64,000 bases of DNA, taken from assembly GCA_012934845.2 (NCBI GenBank), contig WNNJ02001333.1:1-64000 (forward strand), given 5' to 3'. This DNA is from Pomphorhynchus laevis. Its lineage: Eukaryota > Acanthocephala > Palaeacanthocephala > Echinorhynchida > Pomphorhynchidae. Each line of letters begins with the position of its first letter. The first letter of the stretch is position 1. The notes under the pieces were generated by a model. It saw only the letters and a program-made list of their open reading frames with translations. It was not told the origin of the DNA and ran no database searches. Below, piece by piece: positions 43,530-55,700 of the stretch. A program made the translations under genes and the position numbers.

Positions 43530-43790
43530 TTAACCCAATCTTATTCTGCGTTTGACATCATTGACGAGGTATCAACAATGATTGAGGAAATCTCGTCGTA
43601 TAAGTCATATATTCTTATTACTAGAGATTTCAATGCCAAAATATGATTCACCGTTGCCAGAGAAACTAAGACAACTGGTCAAATATTTTTAGTTTATTAA
43701 TCTGTTTCTTTATATTCCTAGATAGGGTTGGACTTATGAAGCTTACAACGGTCGGAGCTGCACATATATAGTATTTTCAAATCTTGTGTA
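43530..43790 (+). mobile_element. LINE endonuclease scrap
   Basis: Plus-strand frames read EEISSYKSYILITRDFNAK and then, after a frame change, GWTYEAYNGRSCTYIVFSN. These are the GDFNAK and T.E...GRSWIDLVF.S motifs of an EEP endonuclease from a Jockey/R1-type LINE. About 90 codons survive, interrupted by stops. Confidence 0.65.
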
Positions 43791-43805
43791 AGTCACATGC
43801 AAATC

Positions 43806-45766
43806 AAATCAGCTTAATGAGTCTAGGTATTTAATATAATTATAAAATAAACAAAACATAATAATGCTAAATCAAAATTTAATAATTAAATAAAAAAATA
43901 AATAATTATTATATTAAATAATCGTTATATTAAATACGTAGACTCAGTTAGCTGATTTGAGTTATAAGATTTTTTATAATTTAAATCAAGGTAAAAAATT
44001 GAAATTTAAAATAAAAGTCATTTTTATGAATTGACTAATAAATAACAGACGTTGTATCAGAATAAGGATTAGAGATTAGAGATCATCAGGAGGAACTGCT
44101 ATGCTATCAGGTTTCAGCCCCTATCTCCTCTACCCAACATAGCAGCGGGGCCAAAAACGTGTTAAGGACGTATTTCCTCTGATAAAACTATCAAGTATCT
44201 TATCAAATACAAAGTATATTATTTATTATCCATCCATAAAAATTTTCCGCTAATGATTTTAAATTTATTTTTAATATTATTGTGTTGATTTATATATTTT
44301 ACTATTTTCTATTTGATGGTATTTATCGAGTAGCCTAGTTTTAAATATGCATCTATTAAATTATTTAAATGATTTTGAAAAAACCAATATCGTTACAAAT
44401 TGTTACAATTCTAAAAATTTCATTATTTAATGTATTATATTTTATATTATATGGTATGCATGAATGCTCATGCAAAAATATGTTTCTTGTAAATTTAAAT
44501 ATGTCATCTTTACGATATAAATTAATAGTAGTTTTAGTTAATGTTAATTTAATGTTCATATCTAGATATACACCTTCTTTATCATTAATATTGATTTTGT
44601 TAAGAATAAGGCTTTCTGGATAAATTTGTTCACTAATTGAATAAAAATTATTAGAATTAAATACACATATATCATCAATGTATCGAAACATATATTTCAT
44701 ATATTTATATAGTTTAGATTTAGTTTTTACACAGTTATGAACAAATTCATATTCTATAAAGCTTAAAACAAGTCAGCTATAATTGGCTACTATTACCACC
44801 CATTGGAACACCTTTTACTTGTCTAAATATAGATGTCCCTACTTTTAAATAATTTTGATTTATCAAAATATTTAAGAATTCTATTAATTCAATTTTATCC
44901 ATATATTTTGATTCGCTTGATGGTTTAATTTTTGTTAGATAGGCATTATAATTATTATAACATATATATGTATATCTTTTTCCGAATATAAGATTAATTA
45001 ATTTTACTAACGCTTCTTTAATATCTACTAAACTAGATTTGTATAAAGAGTACTAAAATCGTATGTATTTATATTTTGAAAATTTATTCCTTTTGTCTGT
45101 TCTAAAAATTCTTTTGTAGAATTAATACTGATATAGTGTTTTATACCATTATTAATTTAGATTACCCTACAATATTTTTGAAGTGTGCTTTAATTACTTC
45201 TATTATTTTATTCATATAAACAGAAAGTTGTTTTAATGGGCACTACATATGAACCTAGGTTTGATTGGATTTTTATGTAATTTTGGATTCCAATATAATA
45301 TAGTATAGTTTTATTGTCTGATTCAATTTTTATACCCTTCTTATCCATTATAGAACAATGACTTGTAATAATTGTTTCTAAATTTAAATCACTACTTTCA
45401 TATGTTTCGTTAACATTTTAATCATTATAGTTAACCTCTTTCATTAGTATATCACAATAAATCTTTTTTGCATATGAATACAAAGTTATTACTAGCTTTA
45501 TCAATAGTTGTTATTATATAGTTATCCTTTAATTTAGTAAGTTCTGTATACATTTCGTTATTAATTTGATCTTTCATTTTATAATTGTTTGTTATTTTCA
45601 TTTTCTCTCTAATTTTATCTAATATATAATCTTTCCAAATGTTTATCTTTAATTTATTTAAGCTTCTACTATTAATTAACTTATCAGAGTAAGCATTTAA
45701 GTCATTATATAACATATTGTAAATTTTATTTTTATTGTTATTATTATTTAATCTATATTTATATCC
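43806..45766 (-). mobile_element. PLE-2 fossil, longest copy (3' two thirds)
   Basis: It reads on the minus strand. The low-coordinate end has the terminal block (AATGAGTCTAGG at 43814; GGAACTGCTATGCTATCAGG at 44092; CCCAACATAGCAGCGGGGCC at 44134). RT frame 44365-44700 shows MKYMFRYIDDICVFNSNN, SEQIYPESLILNKININ, GVYLDMNIKL and IFLHEHSCIPYNIKYNTLN. Further upstream, frame 45452-45715 has DNYIITTIDKASNNFVFICK, resembling the ADKGGNIVV block at the start of Penelope RT. A reversed copy of the terminal motif sits at 43925-43955. The element resumes at 49320 after an insertion. It carries several breaks. Confidence 0.65.
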
Positions 45767-48700
45767 TTAAGTTGAAGAAACAACTTAGCGAGAGTAATAA
45801 GCATACAATAAATAACATTCAATCGTACTCAAACTCTCTTAGCGGAGGAAATTTGTCAACTTTCCTCTATATTATCAAGTTTACCATTGCTGTTACAAGT
45901 TCTACACATCACAATTACAATCTAAAAAAATCGGATTTTCAAAATCAGGGATTGGGTAAATTTACATTACCAATGCCCCGGGGTGTGCCTTCGGCTTCAC
46001 TAAAGTGTTGCTCATGCAATGGCGCAGCCGCCAAATCCAAGGGTTGTGGATGTGCGAGGGCAAATAAACCTTGCACAAATTGTTCTGCTATAAACTGTAT
46101 ATGGAAGTTCATTTCCTCGCATCAACAAGATCACAATCATGTCAGAATTCCGATTGAGCATACGACAATATATGTAGACAATAGAGACTTTTTACGGATC
46201 GAGCCATCCTCTAAAAAATCGCGGGACAACATGAACGATGAAACTGAAATCCTTCAGTTTGAACGCGGGCGCGCAGATCTTCACAATAGGCTTTACAATG
46301 AAATTATTGACTGGCGACCCAACTTATGTAAACTTCCCAACTGTAACGAAAGTAGAAAATTCATAACGCTACTGAGCAGCCAGTATGAATATTTTGTCAA
46401 CCGTCCGGATGACAGACCTCTTGCTTTACGAATCGCGACAGGCATGGGTCACCTTATTCTGCAACGAATTCCATCGAATCGTGTTAGTGAAATTCACAAG
46501 ACTTTAAAGCGTAGAATGTCCATGTGGATGGATGGAGATATACCTGAATAATACAAGGAAGCGAAATATCTACAGAACCGAATAACATCAAGGTTACATC
46601 ACACCCAAAATCAAAACATTCTAGTAAAGAACTTCACGAAACTAGTTGTCTCCGGAAAACTCTCTGCTGCCAGACAGTTTTTATCGAGTCGTTGTTCAAC
46701 GGCCAGCATCTTAGACTTAGATCACAAGATTGAGAACGTTTCAGTTCTTCAAAAGTTAATTTCGCTACAACGTGCACCGGAAGAAGTGGCCGACCAACAT
46801 GTCTTATCGAAACCAGTGACTGAGTATCAGGAGCATCATGCAGTGAGATTTAGTAGTATGTGCGCCGAATATATAATATCTGCCGCCAAGAATACACGTG
46901 GGTCTGCTGGACCTTCTGGACTCGATGCAGATAATTGGCGATCGATGCTAACGTCGTTTGAAGACGAGTCAAAAAAATAGCAGAAACCATTTCAAACTTT
47001 GCTATCGCTATAGCAACTGAACACATTGATTCAGATAGTTTGAGGCCCTATACAGATTGTCGGTCAATTCCACTGGATAAATGGTCAATTCCACTGGATA
47101 AAATAAGTATTTTATTCATATAGACAGAAAGTGGTTTTAATGTACATTTAAATCGGGATTGAATAGGTCATAAGGTGTATTGTCAGTAAAGCACTATTAC
47201 GAATCATAAAACCGGACATACTGATGGTAACAAATTCAAAACAGCTATGTGCGGGACAACGATGTGGAACGGAGGCTGCCATCCACGCTGTCAGAGACGT
47301 TTTCGAAGGCTATCAAGAAAACTGTCTTAATGCTTGACGCCAGCAACGCCTTCAATCAAATCAACCGTAAGCTAATGTTGAGGAACATCAAATTTGTATG
47401 TCTGGCACTTTTAACAATTCTAACTAATACATACTCATCTCCGTCGATATTAACAGTACAAGACAACGACATACTTTCACAGGAAGGAGTTACACATGGT
47501 AACCCGTTCGCAATGGTCGCATTTGCAACGGCGAGTATTCCCCACATAAATTAATTACAGTCAAAAGTTCCATCCGTAATGCACAAATGGTATGCAGGTG
47601 ACGCAGCCTGTGTTGGGTCAATAGAAGAAGCCTTTGAAACATGGCGTTTGATAAAGGAAATGGGTCCTAAGTACGGTTTCCACATAAATGCAAGCAAATG
47701 CGCGCTGCTCACTCGAAAGATGAACGGTGAATTCATAAAGCACTTTGAACAGGACGGCGTGATTTTAAAGAATGATGGTATCCAAATGTTGGGCGGCTAT
47801 ATTGGAACTGAAGAATTCAGAAACCAGAAAATCGAAACGAGGGTAGCAGAATGGATTGATCAGATATCACAGCTGACAGAAGTAGCAAAGTGCGAAATCC
47901 AAGTTGCATATACGATTCTCACAAATTCGTTACAAAATCAATGGACATACTTACAACGCATCTGTGAGATTAACAGTGAGTGGCTAAATCCTTTATCAGA
48001 AATGATTTTCAAAAAGCTAGTACCGGAAATTATAGGAATACAAAACATTGACATGGAGTTACGTAGCATTATATGTCTTCCGTTAAGATTATGAGAGATG
48101 GGTGTATGCGACCCAAGCACTGAGCCGAAAACTGAATTTGATCGATCACAGCGTATGGTATCGCCAATTTTCAATGCAAATGGATCGATATCTCAAAAAT
48201 CCATTGCAATGGAGATCCAAAAAGAAAAAAAAAATGATATGCAAAAATTACAAATCCTTATTGAGGTATAAGCCCCACTTTACAAAACTCAATCAAACAT
48301 GCATGCTTAAAGGGGGCGTCCTCCTGGCTAAATACACTTCATATTGAGCAAAAAGGATTTCACTTAAGTAAGCGCGTTTTTCAGGATGCAATTGCAATAA
48401 GATATGGTCGGGACCCTATGGACCTTCCTCGAAAGTGCAGTTGTATTCCCAAGACAAACGTCATTCATGCACTAGAATGCAAAATTGGAGGTCTAGCCAT
48501 GATTTGTCACGATATCATGAGAGACGTGCTTGCTGCTGAATTAAATGAAGCGGGAAGTCATCCTTCAATAGAGGTAATGCTTCAACCAGTTCTTAATAAA
48601 ATGACATTCGAGGCATCAACAATAACCAGGGATCGGTGTGCACGAATGGATATAACGTGTCACGGGATACATAGAGAAGTTTCGGAGCGGTTCTACCTGG

Positions 48701-49300
48701 ACATTTGTGTATTTAACCACCTGGCTCCCTCAAACGTAAAAGATAACATCGAAAATGTATACGCGTACCATGAAAATCGCAAAAGAGCGAAATACGCAGA
48801 AAGAGTACGATACCTGGAGGGTGGATTTTTCGCACCTGTCATTTTTGCGTCTTCGGGATGGACAGGACCAGTGGCAAATTATATATTACAGTCAATCGCC
48901 GGACGAAAATTGATGCGAACGGGAACGGATTACTCCGAATGTATCAGAAACATCCGATGTCGAATGGCCATCACTCTAGCTAAAGCCATATCTGTCTTTG
49001 AGAACGGTACCGAGAGCGAACTCGGAATTTCAAATCAGGGACATTGAACAATAAATAAAAAATAAAATGAAATTTATGTTGAGGCCCATTTGAGGGAACC
49101 CAAATTGTATTGTTGTTGGTGTAATAAAAATTATTTAATCTATATTATTTAATCTATAAACCATGAAGAGTCCCAGGTCTTCGAAAAACAAGATGATGTC
49201 TGACGATAATAGCGTTTACTCGGCAATGGAACGTGACTGAATTGATGACTGAAATATTCATGGACCCATTTGTGGGAACCCATATTTGTGTATATTTTTT
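45767..49300 (+). mobile_element. Cys-rich RT retroelement, non-LTR type with C-terminal nuclease-like domain
   Basis: Inserted in the PLE-2 copy. Frame 45772-46551 has a Cys-rich block (CCSCNGAAAKSKGCGCA..KPCTNCSAINC), then a conserved linker region. RT pieces follow in shifted frames: SAGPSGLDADNWRSML (46900), LMLDASNAFNQINRKLML (47325), DILSQEGVTHGNPFAM (47465), KWYAGDAACVGSIEEAFETW (47585) and GPKYGFHINASKCALL (47670). The last frame, 48418-49047, reads ARMDITCHGIHREVSERFYLDICVFNHLAPSN..YHENRKRAKYAERVRYLEGG. This resembles the C-terminal PD-(D/E)XK-like nuclease of RLE-class elements. Family name uncertain. Several frame changes and stops. The motif CCCATTTG.GGGAACCCA occurs twice in the 3' region (49083, 49262). 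Confidence 0.7.
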
Positions 49301-49319
49301 GTAAAAATAATAGTTACAT

Positions 49320-49690
49320 AAAATTTTTTATCTATATTTATACCCTTTTTATAGCATTTTCCTTAATTCATTGTTTTCAATTAATTCTAGATTATGGGTA
49401 CATTATGTTCATATATTTTATCAAAACTAAGACTTTTACAATTGCATTCTGTTTCCAATATTATCGTTACATATTGATTTCAATTATTTATTAAAATTAC
49501 AAATTTTTCGTCCTAATGGTGGTAACAACTTTTATCTTATTTAAGGAATGTGTTTACTTAAATCTGATTCTATTATTTGTTTCCTTTTCGAATTCTTTAA
49601 AAGTCTACCTATATTTATGTTATTTATACATTTATTGATGAATTTTATGGTCAGTGTATAGCACCAAAAACATATAAATAAGAATATTAA
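49320..49690 (-). mobile_element. PLE-2 fossil, continuation beyond the insertion
   Basis: Matches 41910-42245 of another PLE-2 copy (TTATACCCTTT..ATAGCATTTTCC, TTAATTCTAG, TGTTTACTTAAAT). The RT element at 45767-49300 therefore interrupts one PLE-2 copy. TATCTATATTTATA-like sequence at 49330 echoes AATCTATATTTATATCC at 45752, a possible target duplication. Confidence 0.6.
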
Positions 49691-49759
49691 TAACATACAA
49701 ATCACAAAGCACCTTCTTGTTTCTGATCAGTTAGAGTCAAGCTATATGTACCTTCGCAA

Positions 49760-51510
49760 GTGGATCCTTTCAGCTTGTTCTATGAACTCTACTTACATGG
49801 CCTTATCAATAGAATCGATAAAACACTAACTCAAATGGCCAAGAAAGGTCACGTGAATGACAGTTGCCGTACAGAGTACAATCGGTTGCGTCGAGTATGT
49901 TGCAAATATAAGTTCTTTTAGAAACAATGTTATACTTGCTAAAGAACGTAAACGGCTTAGCGAAGCTGAATTTTGTCCGTGGAAAACACTTAGAAAACCT
50001 AATAATAAAGTGTGCTGTATTTCGTTGTCAACATAGCATTCTCATTTACTACTCTGTTCTCGTGAGTCATTTTTAAAAATATATCTCAGATGAAATTTCT
50101 CTTTCTATAACGAATTTGTCTTGTCTTGAATTAGATCCTTTTAACTTTTTTTGCAAGAATTTCCATGTGCATTATATCGAATGTATATAAAAAGCATCCA
50201 GTCTTAATTAACTATGTATAGAACATATAAAGGATAATTTCTCTCTCCTATCAAATTATGGGTTGTTTTATTAACTCGATCCTGCTAGGTAACCAAATCA
50301 TATGGATGTAGAGAAGTATAATTGTCAAAATGCTTTACAAAAGAACGGGAGACCTGCTCGCATCAAACTCTTATTGTAGAATTGCTTTGTTGAATCACCC
50401 ATAAATTATTGACTCAGCTTCTAATATCGCGTTTTATTAGTAATCGTGAATATTAATTATTGAGAGAGGTTTGGATTCCGTAGTAGACGATCTACTATCG
50501 ATACGATAATATTTGTCCGCTATTTTGTTCTCAAGTTCCTCAAAATAGAAATCAGCTTAGGTAATTTCCATTGACTTCTCTATGATTTTCGGCACTGTCA
50601 ATTGAGGCATCATATTTCGAAAACTTATAAATAAGGTAAACTTAAGTGACCGTTTTCTATATTTGCTAACTAGAATCTTACAGCCAAATTCTCTTCAGGT
50701 TTGTGACGGACTAAACTACTCTGATATTATCTTAGCAAATAGAGGTCTTGTAGGGATATCATTTGATTCCGATACTATTATCCTTTTTCTTTGTAGATCT
50801 TCCAGACCGTATTCGAGAATAATCTTCTTCCATCGCATTCACCTTCAACGCTGACGATCTAGCTATTTTGGCATATAATATATAAGAAGCTCAATCTACC
50901 CTTAATGATTTTTCATTTTGTGAAAAAAATGATCTGACTGTGAACTTAGGCAAATCATAGGTGCTTTCCGTAAAGATGGTAGGCAAGCTAGTAAAGACAA
51001 TCTTTACTATGCCCAACAATCCTTAAATTTCACATATCAGTAAAATATCTTGATATGCTAAATACCTCAAGATGGGTCATTATCGAATTATCTCGAACGT
51101 AAATGCTCATAAATAGTATCATCAACAGCTCATGTACATTCACTTGGATTCTTTTCTTTCGAAGGCGCACTACATTATTTTAGAATAACATTCCTTCCTA
51201 TGATTCACAATGGTCTGTTTGTTATATAGTCTGACCTAACTGAAGCAAATTTTACACAACTTGATAGGTGTCAATCGCGTTATATCAAATTCGGATCCAG
51301 TATTGTTCACTTCCCCGGCACTCACACAACACAACTGGCGATTACCTAATTACCCAAAGATAGCTTTAATATGGGGATTATCGTTACATGGTTTACATGA
51401 TAAATTTTGCCGAACAAGAATCCCCTACCATGAACGATGTAAAAATTATTTGCTTTTTTCTTTGATGAATGATGTTCATTTCTACATCATGCCTTAACTT
51501 GCATGTGCCA
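49760..51510 (+). mobile_element. LINE-D: decayed LINE, RT region
   Basis: Scattered plus-strand frames give LTQMAKKGHVNDSCRTEYNRLRR (about 49825), IDFSMIFGTVN (about 50565), SLQVCDGLNYSD..LANRGLVGISF (50690-50760), FNADDLAILAYNI with LTVNLGKS (about 50860-50950) and the C-terminal ITYPKIALIWGLSLHGLHDKF (about 51335-51410). These are motifs A, B, C and the tail of a Jockey/CR1-like RT. Stops and frame changes are frequent, so it is old. The endonuclease half is not recognisable. Confidence 0.6.
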
Positions 51511-52774
51511 AACAAACTGAAGTTTGTTCGATATAAATCGAATAAACCTTAGTTTATCTAGCCACAATCTTTAACTAATGAATGATGTCATATACACTTC
51601 ATATTTAGAAGTCTATACATGGATAAACTTACTATTAGAGGCGAATAAGTAAAATTATTCTTTATTTGTGGATATTTTTACATTTAAAATGGTTTTTCAT
51701 GTTTTCTCTTTCAAATCTACTGTATGTGAATCTATTATTGTAATGAATCCCTGAGTCTAAAGGGGTAAATGGGATTTTTAAGAGACATTCTTCATTATTA
51801 TTTAAAAAACACTGTATTTTTTGCTGCTGTAAATGCGAGTGCTCGTATGTGCTCCCGTTTTTGTGTTTTCCAAACTACCTCGCATTTTGCAAATTTACGA
51901 CGATTTCGAAAAACTCTAAACTCCCTATCTTTGGTGTTTTTTATTTATTTTTATCGCTATTTTTACCTTGAACATTTAATAAATTAATTTTACTGAAATA
52001 TATTAAAATATATGGCATAGTAACTAAATAACGGTAATGAACTACGTGTAAACATGCATTTATATAAATCTAACATAAAATCTAACGTGCAAAGCGGGAG
52101 TGGTTTTTTTCATCTGTAGATTATCTGGATATAAAATTTATATATTTTTAAATTTTCTTTTGTTTCTGTTTTTATTGCTTTTATTGAATTGTATAAATTG
52201 TTCGGAACTTTACGTGTGCAATATAAATGAAAAAGACTGTCATACAGTCGAAACGTTTTAAATAAATTTTAGATTTCAAAATTTCTTTTTTCTGGTTATA
52301 ATTATTTATTTAATTTTATATAAATAATCGAGTCCCAATAAAGATGGACTTTAGAAGACCCTTATGTCTGCAATCTGTATATATATATCGAAACATATAT
52401 TTCGTGTCTTTATATAGTTTAGATTCAGTGATATAATGCAAAGCACTTACATTGCTGGAAAGATATTAATCATTGTATTTAAAATTTTGCTATTATAAAA
52501 AGTGTGACATTTTTAAACTAGATAAAAATTTACGAGTTTAAGATAAATTCTTAAATTCTTTTTTTCAAAAACTATTAAGTGTTTACCAGTATTCGAACGA
52601 AATTGCGCGCAACACACGTACTACAGGTCATTCTCGTATATAAAAATATGCGGTGCCACCAACACCAACAAGGCAATCGAAACACGACAGCATTTTCAAA
52701 ATATTAAAAAACATTCCGATCAACTACATATGATGTGGAAGAAATAGATGATTAATGCTGCATAAATACGACAG
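51511..52774. other. Intergenic, 3' flank of the PICALM gene
   Basis: No supported gene; the short ORF at 51769 has no features. 52235-52265 holds GACTG-TCATA-CAGTC followed by GAAACGTTTT, a PLE-end motif with a degraded hammerhead core. 52390-52440 repeats a piece of PLE-2 (TATCGAAACATATATTTCG). The last few hundred bases before 52775 are the likely 3' UTR. Confidence 0.5.
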
Positions 52775-55700
52775 TCAATTGAACCCTTCGAATTGCGGAC
52801 CATCAGCCACTGACTGACTTGTCGCATTCTCAGTCTTTTTGATCTCAGATCTTAGTGTCATTGTTGTTGGTACTCGTCCCACTGATATTTGCTCTAAGGG
52901 CATAAATAACCCTGGTATTTCAGCATCTTCAGATTTCATATCAGTAAGATCACTTAGGAAAGGATTAGTTGGTGAAATTGACATTGCCGTCTAAAACGAA
53001 CAATTTTTTTAGAAGTCAGACTTGAATTTAACATTGAAAGTGTTGTCGATGTAGCACGTATTAAATTTTGTCTTTAACAAATATTTCAATATATTTTCAT
53101 TCGACTCAATACACTCGGTAATATTAACAGATGACATTAAGGTCATAATAACATGGATTATGACATTACATACGTTCTATATGTGACAGTAAATATAACA
53201 TATAAGATATTGGGATTATAATTAAGGTAATAAATATCAATTTTGAATAAATTTATGTTCCTTGTAAACTCACGAGTATTATATAAATATTACAATCGGG
53301 AACAAAACTCACCATGTTTTACGTTGACGATAAATCTTAAAGAAATAACACTGAAATACAAATCAGGTAATCGACAGTGTCAACATGCATTTTTATATTA
53401 GTCTTCGATAATAATTTTTGTCGTACTCAAAAACTGTATGGTTGTTGAAATCAATTTTATGATTCTCGTGAAACAGTCAATGTAATAAAATGTCTGTTGA
53501 CAGCATAGATCAAACGATTTGTAATACAAGGTTATTTCTTCCAGATTTATCGTCAAAATAAAATGTGGTGACGTTTTTTGTCCCTATTGTAAGCGTGTTT
53601 ACTGGACTCGTGTTATCAATCGTATAGTATAACGTTTTGCTGTTTTATTGAATACATTCTTGTACGAATAATAATTGTAAACATTACTAAAATAAATATT
53701 AATATTTAAATTAATATTATCAATATTTAATTCAATATCAATATTTAAATTAATATTTATTTTAAGAAGCACAATGAAGTTTATTCATAATAATTTAGCA
53801 AAAGTCAAACGTACCTTTTGAATAGGCCACATTATAACTTGTTTAAATACCACGCGATTACTACCGTGTACACAACAGTTAGTACGCAAGCGATTTTCTA
53901 ATTTTAATTTTAAAAACTTTTAAAATTTTATCAAATTTTAAACAACTTTTCAAACTGGAAAGTGATCTGCGAAATTGTAATTAAAAACTGATCATAATAA
54001 TAAATACAGAATAAAAAACAAAATCTTCACTAAATCGTTGGTTAAATGAACGCACACTATGTTCGTTATATTTTGAGGCTACATTACTATTACTTCACTC
54101 TACAATGATTATCGATTTTACTTGAAAGCAATGACCACAATAAATATTAATCACAAAGCACATTAACAATATTAAAAACCAACATGACATATTCGTTTAC
54201 TTACAGCATAAGTTAAAAAATACAGATAAAATAAGTAGATATAAAATATACAACATACTGTAGTAGTTATATTTCCAGTATCGAAGCCTTGTTGTTTCAC
54301 TGATGGTAAGATAATTCGGTTAGCAGTAATTGAATCCCTGTACCGCACAAATATTCCACTGATTATACATGTTTTTATTAATTAAAGATAATAAGAAATA
54401 CATAAGATAAATATCAGTATGATAAAGCCATCATACTGTAAAGTATAAAGGCTGGTTAAAAGAGCAAACTCGACTTGGTGTATATCATTACAGCAAAGTG
54501 CTTTTGATACAAGACATTCAATAGAAAAACAAAGTTCAGTTTACAAATGAGCAAGAATAAATACGTCTAGAAAAATTTATGATAAAAAAAATAATTATGG
54601 TAAACTAATAAATAATATATATTTATTTCACAATTATTTTCTCTCATAATAGTCAGACAAGTGAACTATGTTTTCATGCGAAGCATCCAGATTGATCGGG
54701 ACTGTTCCCGGAGAGAGTTTCTCGGATACATGCCGCGTGTTCCATCTGTATCGTCGCGCTTATGCGTTGAAGTTAAAATGTATTTGGTCGCCGATCATTG
54801 CAGATAATGTTTAATCGCTTTCTGACCAAGGTTTGGAAATCGGTTATCTCCTTGCAAAGGCTACCCAACGTCTCAATGGCAACGGCTACGAACTTCGTGT
54901 ATGCTGCATCCATGCACGCATATTTTTGCCGCTTTCATGCCTCTACATATGACGCCAATATTTCCTGTCCCATAGCGGAACGTGTTACGTGGGAGGCGGC
55001 TAAGGTGTGGACGCACTGTGATCCCAAACGAGTAGTCGTCCTCGCTCCCAAGGTACCAGGGTCGGAGCGTTCTGTCGCCTGACATCGATGCGTGACAACC
55101 CGACAGATTCGATGCTGCGAGCGAAACCGGCAGATGTTTGGGATGCTTCGATGATTCCGTTTATCTGGCCGTAACGAAAGTGTAAGCCTATTGATCTGTG
55201 ACAGTTGAATCCGTCTGCCAAATGTGTCAACCTGTACATCAAAGGGCAGCGATGTGGCGCACAGACTGCTAGACCTAGTCAAAGATTCGTCGAGATGCGG
55301 ATGGTCTCGTTGTTCAGTTTGGTTCCTGTGTAAACACTTGGGATCACATGCATGAAAGCGCCTGTTGCACTACCTTACACAGCTAACATACGTGATCTTT
55401 TTAAGGGATTTTCGGCTGCATTCAAAAATCTCTGCCCAATTTGCTGTAGAATCGGCCGGCTCCTAGAGATTTGGTTATCGTTGTTCGCCAGTGGTTCCCA
55501 TCGGTAACGGGAGATCACGAAGCTTTTCCAGATAAAACGTCTGGGTCCTGATATATCAATCTCGTGCCACGCTCCAACACTTGATCGACCAGTACCTGTG
55601 TTTAAGTCATTGAAGACAGGAAAGCTGGTAAAGTGTGTTAGTGCAAGAGGCGATACCCAACCCGCTCAGTAAAATTGGAAGAGTGGCCTGGCTTACGATC

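Noticed and set aside
47050-47170. Tandem GGTCAATTCCACTGGATAAA plus a ~45-base piece resembling 45211-45260 inside the RT element
   Set aside because: It could mark a template switch or small insertion, but the match is too short and AT-rich to call.
51769-51987. 72-codon frame (GFLRDILHYYLKN..)
   Set aside because: Hydrophobic and Arg-rich mixture without a signal peptide pattern or family resemblance, surrounded by transposon debris.
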